A DNA stretch of 22,484 nucleotides, from the IMG/VR virus record IMGVR_UViG_3300046001_002412, positions 1 to 22,484 of that record; one strand, written 5' to 3'. This document shows, in pieces, positions 1-7,090 of the stretch (positions within the stretch are counted from its first letter, which is position 1; every line of letters begins with the position of its first letter). A model generated the notes under the pieces. The model was not told where the DNA came from. It ran no database searches and was given only the letters and a program-made list of their open reading frames with translations. This DNA is from a virus. The position numbers and the translations under genes were made by a program.

Positions 1-69
1 AACCCTAACACAGATATAAATACTCCTTCATGTAGGCATTTTTGGAAACAAAACGTAATCTTTAAATAA
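1..69 (+). CDS. C-terminal end of an upstream phage gene (partial)
   Basis: The frame starting at base 1 is open for 22 codons and stops with TAA at 67-69, one base before the next start codon at 71. This tight junction matches the spacing of the genes that follow, so it is probably the tail of a real upstream gene in the morphogenesis block. The visible residues end with SCRHFWKQNVIFK. The fragment is too short to assign a function. Confidence 0.6.
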   Translation, partial: NPNTDINTPSCRHFWKQNVIFK

Positions 70-70
70 A

Positions 71-613
71 ATGAGTACAGCATTATTAATAAACGCATAT
101 AATCTTAAACAACTTTCTTTGATTCATGGAAATGTTGAAGATAGTATATTAACCCCCACTATTAAGATAGTACAAGACACAATGATAGAACCTATTATAG
201 GGACTTCTTTGTATACTAGAATACTAGAAGGTATTGACCTAGATAATCTTAACGCTGATGAGGTTATTTTAATGGATAAGTATATTATTCCCGTAGTTGC
301 TATGGGTTGTAATTTAGAATCCGTTGTAATGACTACATACCAAATTAGAAACAAAGCTACAGGAATAACAAACGACGAGTTTCTAAGGGGTGCAAGTGAA
401 AGCGAAATAAATAGATTGCAGGATTCATTTAGAAGTAAATTTGAACACTATAGACAAAAGTTGATACAATATTTAAAATACAATTCTGTTCTATATCCTG
501 AATACTACCAATACTTTTCTAATCCTGATTCTTTTTATAGTTGTTTAACGGATGGCGGTGAAGGAATTAAACCAGACTTAGGTAAAACTAGAAGTAATAT
601 CTATTTTAAATGA
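71..613 (+). CDS. Head-tail connector-like protein (DUF6712-like)
   Basis: This 180-residue protein resembles the small helical connector (gp6-like) proteins of Bacteroidota phages that sit between the portal ring and the tail. It has the usual opening of that group: a short N-terminal strand (MSTALLINAYNLKQ), then helices with a conserved-looking stretch around residues 35-50 (DTMIEPIIGTSLYTRI), where such proteins say that the N-terminal helices contact a neighbouring subunit. A second helical region around 105-140 is followed by Tyr-rich residues (YPEYYQYFSNPDS). Length fits the family. The stop overlaps the next ATG by four bases (610-613), which implies coupled translation with the next connector gene. 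The assignment rests on pattern memory and on position before tail genes, so the family name is likely but not proven. Confidence 0.6.
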   Translation: MSTALLINAYNLKQLSLIHGNVEDSILTPTIKIVQDTMIEPIIGTSLYTRILEGIDLDNLNADEVILMDKYIIPVVAMGCNLESVVMTTYQIRNKATGITNDEFLRGASESEINRLQDSFRSKFEHYRQKLIQYLKYNSVLYPEYYQYFSNPDSFYSCLTDGGEGIKPDLGKTRSNIYFK

Positions 614-1239
614 AGAAAACTTTAAATAATCTTAATACAGAACTACAAGCAATTGCAGACGCACACCTTCAGGTTAATACTTACTATTGGGGTGACTTTC
701 TAAATGCTATAAACCAAGACAAGGCGGTTACATACCCTTTAATGTGCTGTTTTGTTACGGGTAATAGTTTAGATAAAGTTACTATTCCTGTTACTATTAA
801 TATAATTGTAGCTGATAAGTTTTTTAAAAATGGTCGACAAGGCAATTTAAACGATACTGAAAGCGATACTTTACAAGTTGTACGTGATGTTTATGAAGTT
901 ATTAGTAAAAGCCCTAGATGGCAAAACATTGGTAAGATAACGGGCGCAACGGCAAGTAAATTTCTAGAAAAAGGTGCAGATGAAAGTGCTGGATGGATTT
1001 TAGCAATATCATTTACAATATACGACAATCAAAGTATTTGTAATTTACCTATGATGGGTTACGACTTTGAAACGTCTGCCAATATACAAATGTGTGAGGA
1101 CGTTATTATAATAAATTCGGACGGTTCATTTACCCATACGGCTGCAAGTGGTGACGTTTATACATTACCAGATACTACATACAATGTTTATGTAAATAGT
1201 AACTTAAATAGTACGTTCACTATTCCAACATTAAGCTAA
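610..1239 (+). CDS. Putative neck / tail-completion protein
   Basis: The 209-residue product has no motif I can name with certainty. It has an N-terminal helix (about 1-22), then alternating short strands and a helix (about 90-103, TLQVVRDVYEVISKS). This resembles the alpha/beta layout of minor tail or neck proteins that follow a gp6-like connector. The last 45 residues are rich in Asn, Ser, Thr and Asp and look like a beta-rich surface extension. It starts inside the stop of the connector gene (ATGA, 610-613) and its TAA shares one base with the next ATG at 1239, so it belongs to the same structural operon. The tail-completion role is inferred from context only. Confidence 0.4.
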   Translation: MKKTLNNLNTELQAIADAHLQVNTYYWGDFLNAINQDKAVTYPLMCCFVTGNSLDKVTIPVTINIIVADKFFKNGRQGNLNDTESDTLQVVRDVYEVISKSPRWQNIGKITGATASKFLEKGADESAGWILAISFTIYDNQSICNLPMMGYDFETSANIQMCEDVIIINSDGSFTHTAASGDVYTLPDTTYNVYVNSNLNSTFTIPTLS

Positions 1240-1829
1240 TGAAAAACTTTATAACCGACTTAGCATTTACAGAACAACTTACAACGCTTGCAAGTGATGA
1301 CACTATACTAGTAAGACAAACTAGCCAAAGTAAAAAGAATACAGAGATAAGTGTAAGCAATTTCTTTGAGTCGAATATAACTCCACATATAGCTTTATTA
1401 GACACAACTATTCAAACTATTGCAGTTGCAAACACTCCACAAGTAATTACATTCAATACTTTAGATTTTGCAGATAAAATAACACAAACTTCTAGTTCTA
1501 GATTTACAGTTTTAGAAGGTGGGAATTTTATAGCTAATATTTCAGCACAAACAGAACTTTCTAGCGGTGCTAATAAATTACTAGATATTTGGATAAAAGT
1601 AAACGGAACTAATTTAGCTAACTCGAATAGTAAAATTAGAATTGCAAATGGTAACGACCAGAAAAGGCTAACTATTTCAATACCATTTACTTTAAACGCT
1701 AATGATTATGTTGAACTTTGGATGAGTGGCAACGATGTACATTTACGATTATTAGCAACGGGAGTAGAAACAACACCTGATAGACCCGCAACACCAAGTA
1801 TTTTTTTAACAATAGATAAATTACCTTAA
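1239..1829 (+). CDS. Beta-rich virion surface protein, jelly-roll-like C-terminus
   Basis: This is a 196-residue structural candidate. Residues 1-55 look like an attachment segment with a helix near NFFESNITPHIALLD. Residues 60-196 alternate short hydrophobic strands with polar turns: FTVLEGGNFIANISAQTEL, then LDIWIKVNGTNLANS, then an FTLNANDYVELWMSG stretch and a final FLTIDKLP strand. That order (a strand ending in a Gly-rich turn, a central IWIKVNG strand, a VELWMS strand) is what I would expect from C1q/TNF-like jelly rolls used in phage receptor-binding and tail-spike tips. It overlaps the previous stop by one base and is followed by a 30-base AT-rich gap before the fibre gene. The fold is an inference; no catalytic motif is visible. 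Confidence 0.45.
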   Translation: MKNFITDLAFTEQLTTLASDDTILVRQTSQSKKNTEISVSNFFESNITPHIALLDTTIQTIAVANTPQVITFNTLDFADKITQTSSSRFTVLEGGNFIANISAQTELSSGANKLLDIWIKVNGTNLANSNSKIRIANGNDQKRLTISIPFTLNANDYVELWMSGNDVHLRLLATGVETTPDRPATPSIFLTIDKLP

Positions 1830-1859
1830 AAATTAAATAATTATTAATATCTTTATACT

Positions 1860-3113
1860 ATGGCGAATAACATTAATATAACATTTAGCAAGGCGGATAT
1901 GGGTCTTGAAAATGTGGATAACACTTCTGATTTAAACAAACCAATATCTACAGCTACACAAACGGCATTAGATAATAAGGTTGACAAAGAAGCTGGAAGC
2001 CGTTTAATAACTAGTGCTGAAGCTACATTGTTGGGTAATACTAGTGGAACGAATACAGGCGACCAAGACCTTCAAAGCGTTGTAACTGCTGGTAATACTA
2101 CAGATACAGATATTCAATTTGGGGACGGTGTTGGTGTGTTACTAAATAATACTTCAAGACTTCGAGAGGGTACAATTGACTCAGGCGCTGGCGGTGGTGT
2201 AGCTCAAATTTGCGCTGTAGGTTACGAGTTGAAATGGGAAGCTGGTAGTCAATATGTAATGGATGGTAACGGTCTTTTAATACGAGAAGTTAACCATAAA
2301 TTTACAAGTATTCCAGATGCAAATAATGATAACACACAAGGATTTTATGCTGGGTCACGTTGGATATTAGATAATGGAGATTTATATATTTGCACAGATG
2401 CGACAACCGCAACTGCTGTTTGGGAATTACAAACTATTGACACCGTGCCAACTGATGGAAGTGTTAAAGCTGTAGAATCTAACGGAGTGTTTGACGCTTT
2501 ATCAGATAAAGTTGATAAGGTTGCAGGGGAAAGACTTATAACAAGTGCAGAAAGTACATTACTAGGCAATACTTCAGGAACTAATACGGGAGACCAAGAC
2601 TTGAGCGGTTTAGCTCCATTAGCGTCCCCAACATTTACGGGAACGGTTGTACTACCAAGTGATACATCAATAGGCACTGTTTCATCTACTGAATTAGGGT
2701 ACTTGGACGGGGTTGCTAGTAGCGTTCAAAATCAATTAAACGCGAAAGTTAATCTTAACACTTTAATAACTCCCGCTAGTGGAAACAAAGTATCTGTGGA
2801 TGCCAAAGGTTTGGTTTTAACTATCACAGACGAATACGCAACTTCAACAACTGGGAGCGTTATATCATTTTCAAGTCCTAAAGTTTGGAATACATTTAGC
2901 TCACCATCAACAGCAAATTTAACAGACGACTTAACGGGTGCGAAAATTGGAGCTATTCAAAAGATATACTCAAATAAAGCGGTTGCGCCAACCGTTCCAG
3001 CTGGATGGGTTTTAATAGGTACAGGAACTTACACAACATCTACTTTAAATATTATATTTGCTGAGTGGGTGAGTGGAACTCGCATCGAATATTGGGTCAC
3101 TAAACCAGCATAA
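1860..3113 (+). CDS. Tail fibre protein with internal repeats
   Basis: The 417-residue protein has typical phage fibre features. It opens with the GLENVDNTSDLNKPIS motif (residues 15-30) found in collar or shaft segments of many fibres. It contains two copies of a 32-residue module, at 40-71 and 217-248, that share 29 residues. Between them lies a module (about 120-190: GYELKWEAG, YVMDGNGLLIR, GSRWILDNGDLYICTD) of the kind seen in fibre proteins of Bacteroidota phages. After the second repeat comes the LAPLASPTFTGTV motif (251-263), also a fibre signature, then a beta-rich C-terminus (about 310-417) that probably forms the distal tip. It starts 30 bases after the preceding stop and ends three bases before the next start. 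Role: host recognition at the tail. Confidence 0.75.
   Translation: MANNINITFSKADMGLENVDNTSDLNKPISTATQTALDNKVDKEAGSRLITSAEATLLGNTSGTNTGDQDLQSVVTAGNTTDTDIQFGDGVGVLLNNTSRLREGTIDSGAGGGVAQICAVGYELKWEAGSQYVMDGNGLLIREVNHKFTSIPDANNDNTQGFYAGSRWILDNGDLYICTDATTATAVWELQTIDTVPTDGSVKAVESNGVFDALSDKVDKVAGERLITSAESTLLGNTSGTNTGDQDLSGLAPLASPTFTGTVVLPSDTSIGTVSSTELGYLDGVASSVQNQLNAKVNLNTLITPASGNKVSVDAKGLVLTITDEYATSTTGSVISFSSPKVWNTFSSPSTANLTDDLTGAKIGAIQKIYSNKAVAPTVPAGWVLIGTGTYTTSTLNIIFAEWVSGTRIEYWVTKPA
1977..2072 (+). repeat. Fibre module repeat, copy 1
   Basis: This is the first of two in-frame 96-bp modules in the fibre gene; the second is at 2508-2603. The encoded 32 residues match copy 2 at 29 positions, yet only 12 of 32 codons are identical. 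Confidence 0.9.
2508..2603 (+). repeat. Fibre module repeat, copy 2
   Basis: This is the second in-frame 96-bp module in the fibre gene. Compared with 1977-2072, 17 of the 29 shared residues use a different codon and three residues differ. Confidence 0.9.
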
Positions 3114-3116
3114 CTT

Positions 3117-3911
3117 ATGAGTTACTACCATCATTTAATTAAGAGTGCAGTAGTGCCAGCATACGGTGCATTAACCACCGCATGGATAACTGCAACTGGA
3201 GAAACTGACCCAACTATTATAAGTGCTTTAAACACCTTAGAAACTGATTTAACTACTTATGGATTGACCGCTAAGATAAAAGCGTTATATCCAATGGTTG
3301 GAGGAACTGCGGCGAAACATAAATTTAACTTTATGGACGCAAGGGATTTAGACGCTGCTTATAGATTAACGTTTAATGGAGGTTGGACTCATGCAAGTAC
3401 AGGAGCTTTGCCTAATGGGACTAATGCTTATGCTAATACTTATATGGCAACAACGGTAATAGATAAAAATTCAACGAACAACGTATATTTAAGGACAAAC
3501 AGCAATGGTTTAAATACAGATATGAGTATATTAAGTTCTGGGAATACAATGTTATTAATGCCGAGATTTAATGATGTTCTATACGCTGATTACCCTTATA
3601 CAAGAGACACTGTTGCTAATACAGATTCAAGAGGTAATTACACTATTGTAAACGCTTCAGGTATAGGAAAAAAAGTTTATAAAAATGCAACGTCATTGAT
3701 TTCTACTACTTTTTATAATGAATTTTTTGGAGGCACTGTAGTACCAGGTACTAATTTCATATTTAGCGCGTGGGGTTTCTCTACTATCTCAAGGTATTCT
3801 AATAGAGAGATAGCCTCCGCATTGTTGGGAAATGCTTTTACAGCCACAGAAATAGTTAATTACAATACAGCTATACAAACATTCCAAACTTCACTTTCTA
3901 GAAACGTATAA
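3117..3911 (+). CDS. Fibre-associated structural protein, possible lectin-like fold
   Basis: This 264-residue product begins with a short helical region (1-60) and contains the stretch LYPMVGGTAAKHKFNFMDARD (about 58-78, quoted with its first part only as a guide), which I associate with Bacteroidota phage tail proteins whose remainder folds as a concanavalin-like sandwich. The rest (80-240) is a series of short polar strands rich in Asn, Thr and Tyr, with no Cys, and ends in a helix (EIVNYNTAIQTFQTSL) that could mediate oligomerisation. It starts three bases after the fibre stop and overlaps the next gene by one base, so it is co-translated with the fibre. A receptor-binding or fibre-tip role is inferred; no enzyme motif is seen. 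Confidence 0.5.
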   Translation: MSYYHHLIKSAVVPAYGALTTAWITATGETDPTIISALNTLETDLTTYGLTAKIKALYPMVGGTAAKHKFNFMDARDLDAAYRLTFNGGWTHASTGALPNGTNAYANTYMATTVIDKNSTNNVYLRTNSNGLNTDMSILSSGNTMLLMPRFNDVLYADYPYTRDTVANTDSRGNYTIVNASGIGKKVYKNATSLISTTFYNEFFGGTVVPGTNFIFSAWGFSTISRYSNREIASALLGNAFTATEIVNYNTAIQTFQTSLSRNV

Positions 3912-4159
3912 TGAAACTAACAGACATAACAACAGCAGAATGGACTACATATGTAGGTCTATTGACTATTGAACAAAAAACATTAATACATGGTAATCAA
4001 TATACTACGGATTCTTATTTCAATCCTATTCAGGATTTAAATGACAACTGGGTGATTTCCATAGAGGAAATGAATTATTGCACAAACGTAGATTACCTTT
4101 GGGTAAAGAATTTAGATTTAATTATATACGAGCCAAAGGTTCAGGTAAACCCTTTTTAA
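3911..4159 (+). CDS. Small conserved-looking protein of the fibre block
   Basis: This 82-residue protein is of unknown function. It is soluble by appearance, with an N-terminal helix (MKLTDITTAEWTTYVGLLT), a Tyr/Asn-rich centre (YTTDSYFNPIQDLNDNWVIS, residues 31-50) and a C-terminal WVKNLDLIIYEPK segment. I have the impression that short proteins with the DSYFNPIQD and WVK-L-LI-YEPK patterns regularly follow fibre genes in flavobacterial phages, which would suggest a fibre assembly factor or small virion component. That is memory, not evidence from this window. Its ATG shares one base with the preceding TAA. Confidence 0.55.
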   Translation: MKLTDITTAEWTTYVGLLTIEQKTLIHGNQYTTDSYFNPIQDLNDNWVISIEEMNYCTNVDYLWVKNLDLIIYEPKVQVNPF

Positions 4160-4162
4160 GAA

Positions 4163-4381
4163 ATGAGAGAATTCGTAGAGATAACAAAAAAGTATGGAGT
4201 GACAGGAGTATTAGCTTGTTGGCTATGGATGACAAACTCACGAGTGCAAGCATTGGAGGCTAAATTAGAACATTGTTACGAGTTAAGAATGGCAAACGGA
4301 AATTTAAAAGCTAATAGAATGTATAGTAAATCAATTAATTTTGCTATCTTACCAGATAAATTTAAAATAAAAAAAGGATGA
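4163..4381 (+). CDS. Small membrane-anchored protein of the lysis block
   Basis: The 72-residue product has one short hydrophobic segment at about residues 11-23 (YGVTGVLACWLWM), followed by a charged amphipathic helix (27-45, VQALEAKLEHCYELR) that could form a coiled coil. This layout of one N-terminal membrane span and a short coiled coil resembles holin-like or spanin-like accessory proteins (for example XhlA-type) but is not diagnostic. It sits directly before the holin candidate, with which it shares an ATGA overlap (4378-4381), so a part in lysis is likely from position. The ORF in another frame at 4078-4263 is a shadow. Confidence 0.6.
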   Translation: MREFVEITKKYGVTGVLACWLWMTNSRVQALEAKLEHCYELRMANGNLKANRMYSKSINFAILPDKFKIKKG

Positions 4382-4575
4382 GAAATTTAAAAGAAGTAAA
4401 AAAGAGATGGAACGCGGAAACACCGATGTTTTTTAAGAAGTTAATCCACGTAGGAATAGTAATAGGATTAGTTGGTGGTGCGTTAATTACGTTGCCTGCG
4501 ACTGCTTCAGTAGGTGCGGTTCTAGTTACAATCGGAACGACTGCAGCAACGGTTTCAAAGTTTGCTAAAATATGA
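4378..4575 (+). CDS. Putative holin
   Basis: The 65-residue protein has a positively charged N-terminus (MRNLKEVKKRW) and two hydrophobic segments, about 23-38 (IHVGIVIGLVGGALIT) and 44-61 (SVGAVLVTIGTTAATVSK), separated by a LPATA turn. It ends with a short basic tail. Size, two spans, Gly/Ala/Val-rich helices and the position immediately before two cell-wall hydrolase genes all fit a small phage holin that permeabilises the inner membrane to release endolysin. It overlaps both neighbours by four bases (4378-4381 and 4572-4575), so its dosage is probably coupled to that of the endolysins. Assignment is by topology and context. Confidence 0.65.
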   Translation: MRNLKEVKKRWNAETPMFFKKLIHVGIVIGLVGGALITLPATASVGAVLVTIGTTAATVSKFAKI

Positions 4576-5027
4576 TAACAACAGCTGAATGTATTAAAAG
4601 ATACGGAAAGCCAAACGAGGGCGGGGTCGGTTATTTAGAAAGTATTACTTTACCTTATCCAATGGTTTATGACGGCAAGCCTGTTAAGAAAATGAGATGC
4701 CATAGGCTTGTTAAACAAAACTTTTTAGACGTGTTTAATGAGTTACTAAGTGTTTATACATATCCTGAAATAGTACGTTTAGGGATAGATAAGTTTGGCG
4801 GTTGTTTCAACTACAGAAAAATGCGAGGGGGTACAGAATTTAGCCGCCATTCATGGGGCATAGCAATTGATTTAGATGCTCAAAGAAACCAATTAAAGGA
4901 AACTAATAAGACTGCTAGATTTGCACGTCCTGAGTACGCTAAAATGATTGACATATTCTATAAACATGGATTTGTTTCTTTAGGTAGAGAAAAGAACTAC
5001 GATTGGATGCACTTTCAGATAAAATAA
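4572..5027 (+). CDS. M15-family peptidase endolysin
   Basis: This 151-residue protein matches the zinc peptidases of the M15 family (VanY/CwlK/Ply500 type), which cut peptide cross-links or stems of peptidoglycan. The signature S-x-H-x-x-G-x-A-x-D is at residues 91-100 (SRHSWGIAID), giving the zinc ligands His93 and Asp100. The third ligand is His147 in DWMHFQ, with Asp144 three residues before as the likely catalytic acid. A preceding Tyr/Arg-rich part (FNYRKMRGGTEF) fits the family. No signal peptide is seen, so export would depend on the holin just upstream, whose stop overlaps this start. It is followed eight bases later by a lysozyme gene, so this phage carries two different wall hydrolases. 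Confidence 0.85.
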   Translation: MITTAECIKRYGKPNEGGVGYLESITLPYPMVYDGKPVKKMRCHRLVKQNFLDVFNELLSVYTYPEIVRLGIDKFGGCFNYRKMRGGTEFSRHSWGIAIDLDAQRNQLKETNKTARFARPEYAKMIDIFYKHGFVSLGREKNYDWMHFQIK

Positions 5028-5035
5028 AATAAAAT

Positions 5036-5473
5036 ATGAAAACGAGCCAAAAAGGTATTGAATTAATAAAACAATTTGAAGGGTGCAAGCTGAAAAGTTA
5101 TAAGTGTCCGGCAAATGTTTGGACAATTGGCTACGGCAACACGTTCTATTTAGATGGCAGCAAGGTTCTAATGGGTCAAAAGATTAGCCAAATAGAAGCG
5201 GATATGTTAATGTTAAAGTTGCTACCTAAATACGAAGCTACAGTAATCAAAAATATTAAGGTTGCTTTAAATCAAAATCAATTTGATGCCCTTGTATCGT
5301 TTTGTTGGAACTGTGGAAGCTCACAAACTTTATTCAGATTAGTAAATCAAAAAGCTACGGATGAGGTTATCTATGATTGGTGGATTAATCATTATGTTAC
5401 AGGAGGTGGTAAGTTACTACAAGGCTTAATTAACAGAAGACGTAAAGAAGCTGATTTGTTTATTAAGAAATAA
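5036..5473 (+). CDS. GH24 phage lysozyme (endolysin)
   Basis: The 145-residue product is a T4/lambdoid-type lysozyme (glycoside hydrolase 24) that cuts the MurNAc-GlcNAc bond of peptidoglycan. The catalytic triad spacing E-8-x-5-T is clear: Glu15 (QFEGC), Cys24 (KCPANVW) and Thr30 (WTIGYGNT). Position 24 is Cys where T4 lysozyme has Asp20; this E-8-D/C-5-T variation is known in the family. Further family motifs are NQNQFDALVSFCWNCG (residues 79-94) and the C-terminal GLINRRRKEADLF (about 130-142). Length is typical. There is no N-terminal signal-anchor, so it should be holin-dependent. It is the last gene before the terminator at 5530. Confidence 0.9.
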   Translation: MKTSQKGIELIKQFEGCKLKSYKCPANVWTIGYGNTFYLDGSKVLMGQKISQIEADMLMLKLLPKYEATVIKNIKVALNQNQFDALVSFCWNCGSSQTLFRLVNQKATDEVIYDWWINHYVTGGGKLLQGLINRRRKEADLFIKK

Positions 5474-5485
5474 AGGTTATATTTG
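5455..5485 (+). promoter_or_regulatory. Bacteroidota-type promoter at the end of the lysozyme gene
   Basis: TTTG (5455-5458) and TATATTTG (5478-5485) are separated by 19 bases, a good match to the TTTG-N(17-23)-TAnnTTTG promoter of Bacteroidota. The only thing between this promoter and the terminator at 5530 is about 45 non-coding bases, so it would drive a very short RNA. Confidence 0.55.
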
Positions 5486-5489
5486 TATG

Positions 5490-5566
5490 GGTTTTTCATA
5501 ATTTCCCATGTGTTTGGTTAGGTCAAATTAACGCTATAGGCTCCACGCTTATAGCGTTTCTTATTT
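5490..5566 (+). ncRNA. Possible short promoter-to-terminator transcript
   Basis: A start 5-8 bases past the -7 box at 5478-5485 and an end in the T-rich tail of the terminator would give an RNA of about 75 bases. Small pairs inside it include TTTG (5513-5516) with CAAA (5524-5527). No ORF of useful size is present. The region could equally be read-through from the lysis operon with a chance promoter match. Confidence 0.3.
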
Positions 5567-5568
5567 AG
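5530..5568 (+). terminator. Rho-independent terminator after the lysis genes
   Basis: AACGCTATA (5530-5538) pairs perfectly with TATAGCGTT (5550-5558) across an 11-base loop, followed by a T-rich tail (TTCTTATTT). It ends the structural and lysis unit and insulates it from the early promoter at 5603. Confidence 0.8.
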
Positions 5569-5602
5569 ATTCAATATAAATAGTAATTATTTTATAATAA
5601 AG

Positions 5603-5633
5603 TTTGTAATAGTCAATATTATAGTTATCTTTG
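5603..5633 (+). promoter_or_regulatory. Strong early-operon promoter
   Basis: TTTG (5603-5606), a 19-base spacer and TATCTTTG (5626-5633) give one of the best promoter matches in the window. It lies 40 bases before the ATG at 5673, just after a terminator, so it should start the early operon. Confidence 0.75.
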
Positions 5634-5672
5634 CTATGTCAATAAGACGTAACAATAATAAAAACACAAATT

Positions 5673-6113
5673 ATGGAAGCTTTAGACTTTATTAAATCAG
5701 AATTATTACAGAAATTTTCTAATCAATTCCCCACTCAAAAAACTGAAATTACTTTTGGTGATTTAACTTATTCATTTATGCATAAAGATGGTTATACGTT
5801 GGAGTGTGTTTTTGAGGAAGGTATCCGTTTTTTAAATGGAAAAAGTTATAATGGTAAAGGTATTAGCGTTCAATTTATTTGCGCTGAAAAAACTCCAAAA
5901 GGTTATATTTCAAGTAAAAAAATAAATGTTAATATTAATGATAAAAATGACGTTACGATAAGCGAGGTGGCAGAATTATTAAAATTTAATACAGATGCTA
6001 TTAAAAATACATTTAACCCATTTTACGCTGAACATAAAGCTAAAAGCAGAAACGCAGCGGCTTGGAACTTTATAGCATCAAATTATATTACAGACCCATA
6101 CTGCACAAAATAA
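5673..6113 (+). CDS. First early-operon protein, unknown function
   Basis: I do not recognise this 146-residue protein. It begins with an amphipathic helix (ALDFIKSELLQKF), continues with a beta-like region (residues 22-80) containing ITFGDLTYSFMHKDGYTLEC, and ends with a helical part whose last stretch, SRNAAAWNFIASNYI (residues 124-138), looks conserved. There are no membrane segments and no cysteine pair. It is the first gene after the strong promoter at 5603-5633 and is followed by about 54 non-coding bases. First-in-operon early phage genes are often host-takeover factors, but nothing in the sequence shows this here. Confidence 0.7.
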   Translation: MEALDFIKSELLQKFSNQFPTQKTEITFGDLTYSFMHKDGYTLECVFEEGIRFLNGKSYNGKGISVQFICAEKTPKGYISSKKINVNINDKNDVTISEVAELLKFNTDAIKNTFNPFYAEHKAKSRNAAAWNFIASNYITDPYCTK

Positions 6114-6167
6114 TTAATAAAATGACAGCACGGAAAGACGGCATTTTTTAAACTAATAATAAAAATT

Positions 6168-6308
6168 ATGAAAAACGAAAACATTTACATTGCACCCCCA
6201 TTAGGAATCTGTATTAAATGGTGGAAATCAAAAGGACAAGCAGAAGCTACAACGGGAAGCTTCAATTATGAATTATATTTACAGTATTTAAAAGCAATAA
6301 ACAAATAA
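6168..6308 (+). CDS. 46-residue small protein, unknown function
   Basis: The frame runs from ATG at 6168 to TAA at 6306-6308, directly followed by the next ATG at 6312. Codon use is like that of neighbours, and the ATG is preceded by the A-rich stretch usual in this phage. Residues include APPLGICIKWWKSKGQAEA and a Tyr-rich end (YELYLQYLKAINK). Without it there would be a gap of almost 200 bases in an otherwise packed operon, which supports that it is real. No function can be given. Confidence 0.55.
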   Translation: MKNENIYIAPPLGICIKWWKSKGQAEATTGSFNYELYLQYLKAINK

Positions 6309-6311
6309 ATT

Positions 6312-6581
6312 ATGAGAAACACAATTAAAACACTAGAAGAATGTATCGCGGATTTAAAGAAATTAATCCCTAGTCACAAAAACACAAGGTTTGTTAATTT
6401 CATGGATATTGATTTAGAAGTTGAATATCTAGATACTTATGATAATAGATTCCCTGAGGATGGTCAACACATCTACATAAATAATGTATATATCGCAGGA
6501 ATTAACGTAACGGTATTATTCCAATCGAATGATATGCAAGAAGAATTAATTGATATTTATTTAAAAGAACAAGGACAATGA
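6312..6581 (+). CDS. Unknown early protein
   Basis: This 89-residue acidic protein is of unknown function. It starts with a helix (TIKTLEECIADLKKLIPS), then has short strands with several Asp/Tyr residues (VNFMDIDLEVEYLDTYDNRF) and a final helix (EELIDIYLKEQGQ). It starts three bases after the 46-residue gene and overlaps the ERF gene by four bases (ATGA, 6578-6581). The overlap with a recombinase gene suggests it belongs to the recombination/replication unit, but no specific role is visible. Confidence 0.65.
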   Translation: MRNTIKTLEECIADLKKLIPSHKNTRFVNFMDIDLEVEYLDTYDNRFPEDGQHIYINNVYIAGINVTVLFQSNDMQEELIDIYLKEQGQ

Positions 6582-7090
6582 AAATATACGCAAAAATACA
6601 CGCAGCAAAACAAGAGATAGGAGTAGTTAAAAAGAACGCTAAGAATCCACATTTTAAAAACACGTATGCCGATTTAAACGCATTAATCGAAGCGGTTGAG
6701 CCGATACTACTATCGAAAGGTTTAATACTCTTACAACCTATTAAAGACGGTAAAGTGTTCACACAAGTAATAGATACTGAAACTTTTGAGATGGTCGAAA
6801 GTAGTATTGATTTAAGCCCTAATTTAACGGCGCAAGCTTTGGGTAGTCAGATTACATATTATAGACGTTACACTTTACAAAGTTTAATGAGTTTACAAGC
6901 TGATGACGATGACGGTCAAAAAGCAAGTGCGCCACAAGCAATAACTAAACCAATTTGTTCTGCATCATTATTTGAGAAAGCAATAACTAGATATGAAGGA
7001 TTAGAGTTAGATGTATTTGACAAGCTTAAAACAGCATATACATTGACAGCACAACAACAATTAGAAATTAACGAAATAACTAAAAGATGA
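6578..7090 (+). CDS. erf: ERF-family single-strand annealing recombinase
   Basis: The 170-residue product has the ERF superfamily signature. Residues 4-33 (YAKIHAAKQEIG, then NPHFKNTYADLNAL) form the N-terminal block, and residues 89-112 contain GSQITYYRRYTLQSLMSL followed by the acidic DDDDG run that ends the conserved core. ERF proteins anneal complementary single strands, promoting phage recombination, circularisation and recombination-dependent replication. The C-terminal 55 residues are variable, as in the family. The length (170) is at the short end of known members. Its start overlaps the previous stop and its end overlaps the next gene by four bases each, so it is translationally coupled within the early operon. 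Confidence 0.9.
   Translation: MKIYAKIHAAKQEIGVVKKNAKNPHFKNTYADLNALIEAVEPILLSKGLILLQPIKDGKVFTQVIDTETFEMVESSIDLSPNLTAQALGSQITYYRRYTLQSLMSLQADDDDGQKASAPQAITKPICSASLFEKAITRYEGLELDVFDKLKTAYTLTAQQQLEINEITKR

Noticed and set aside
2345-2677. A 110-residue minus-strand frame inside the fibre gene
   Set aside because: It lies wholly opposite the fibre gene and its Ser/Leu-rich translation is typical of the antisense of such repeats. All other genes are on the plus strand.
4078-4263. A 61-residue plus-strand frame overlapping two genes
   Set aside because: It spans the junction of the genes at 3911-4159 and 4163-4381 in another frame. Both of those fit the packed operon layout, and the frame has a basic, low-complexity product.
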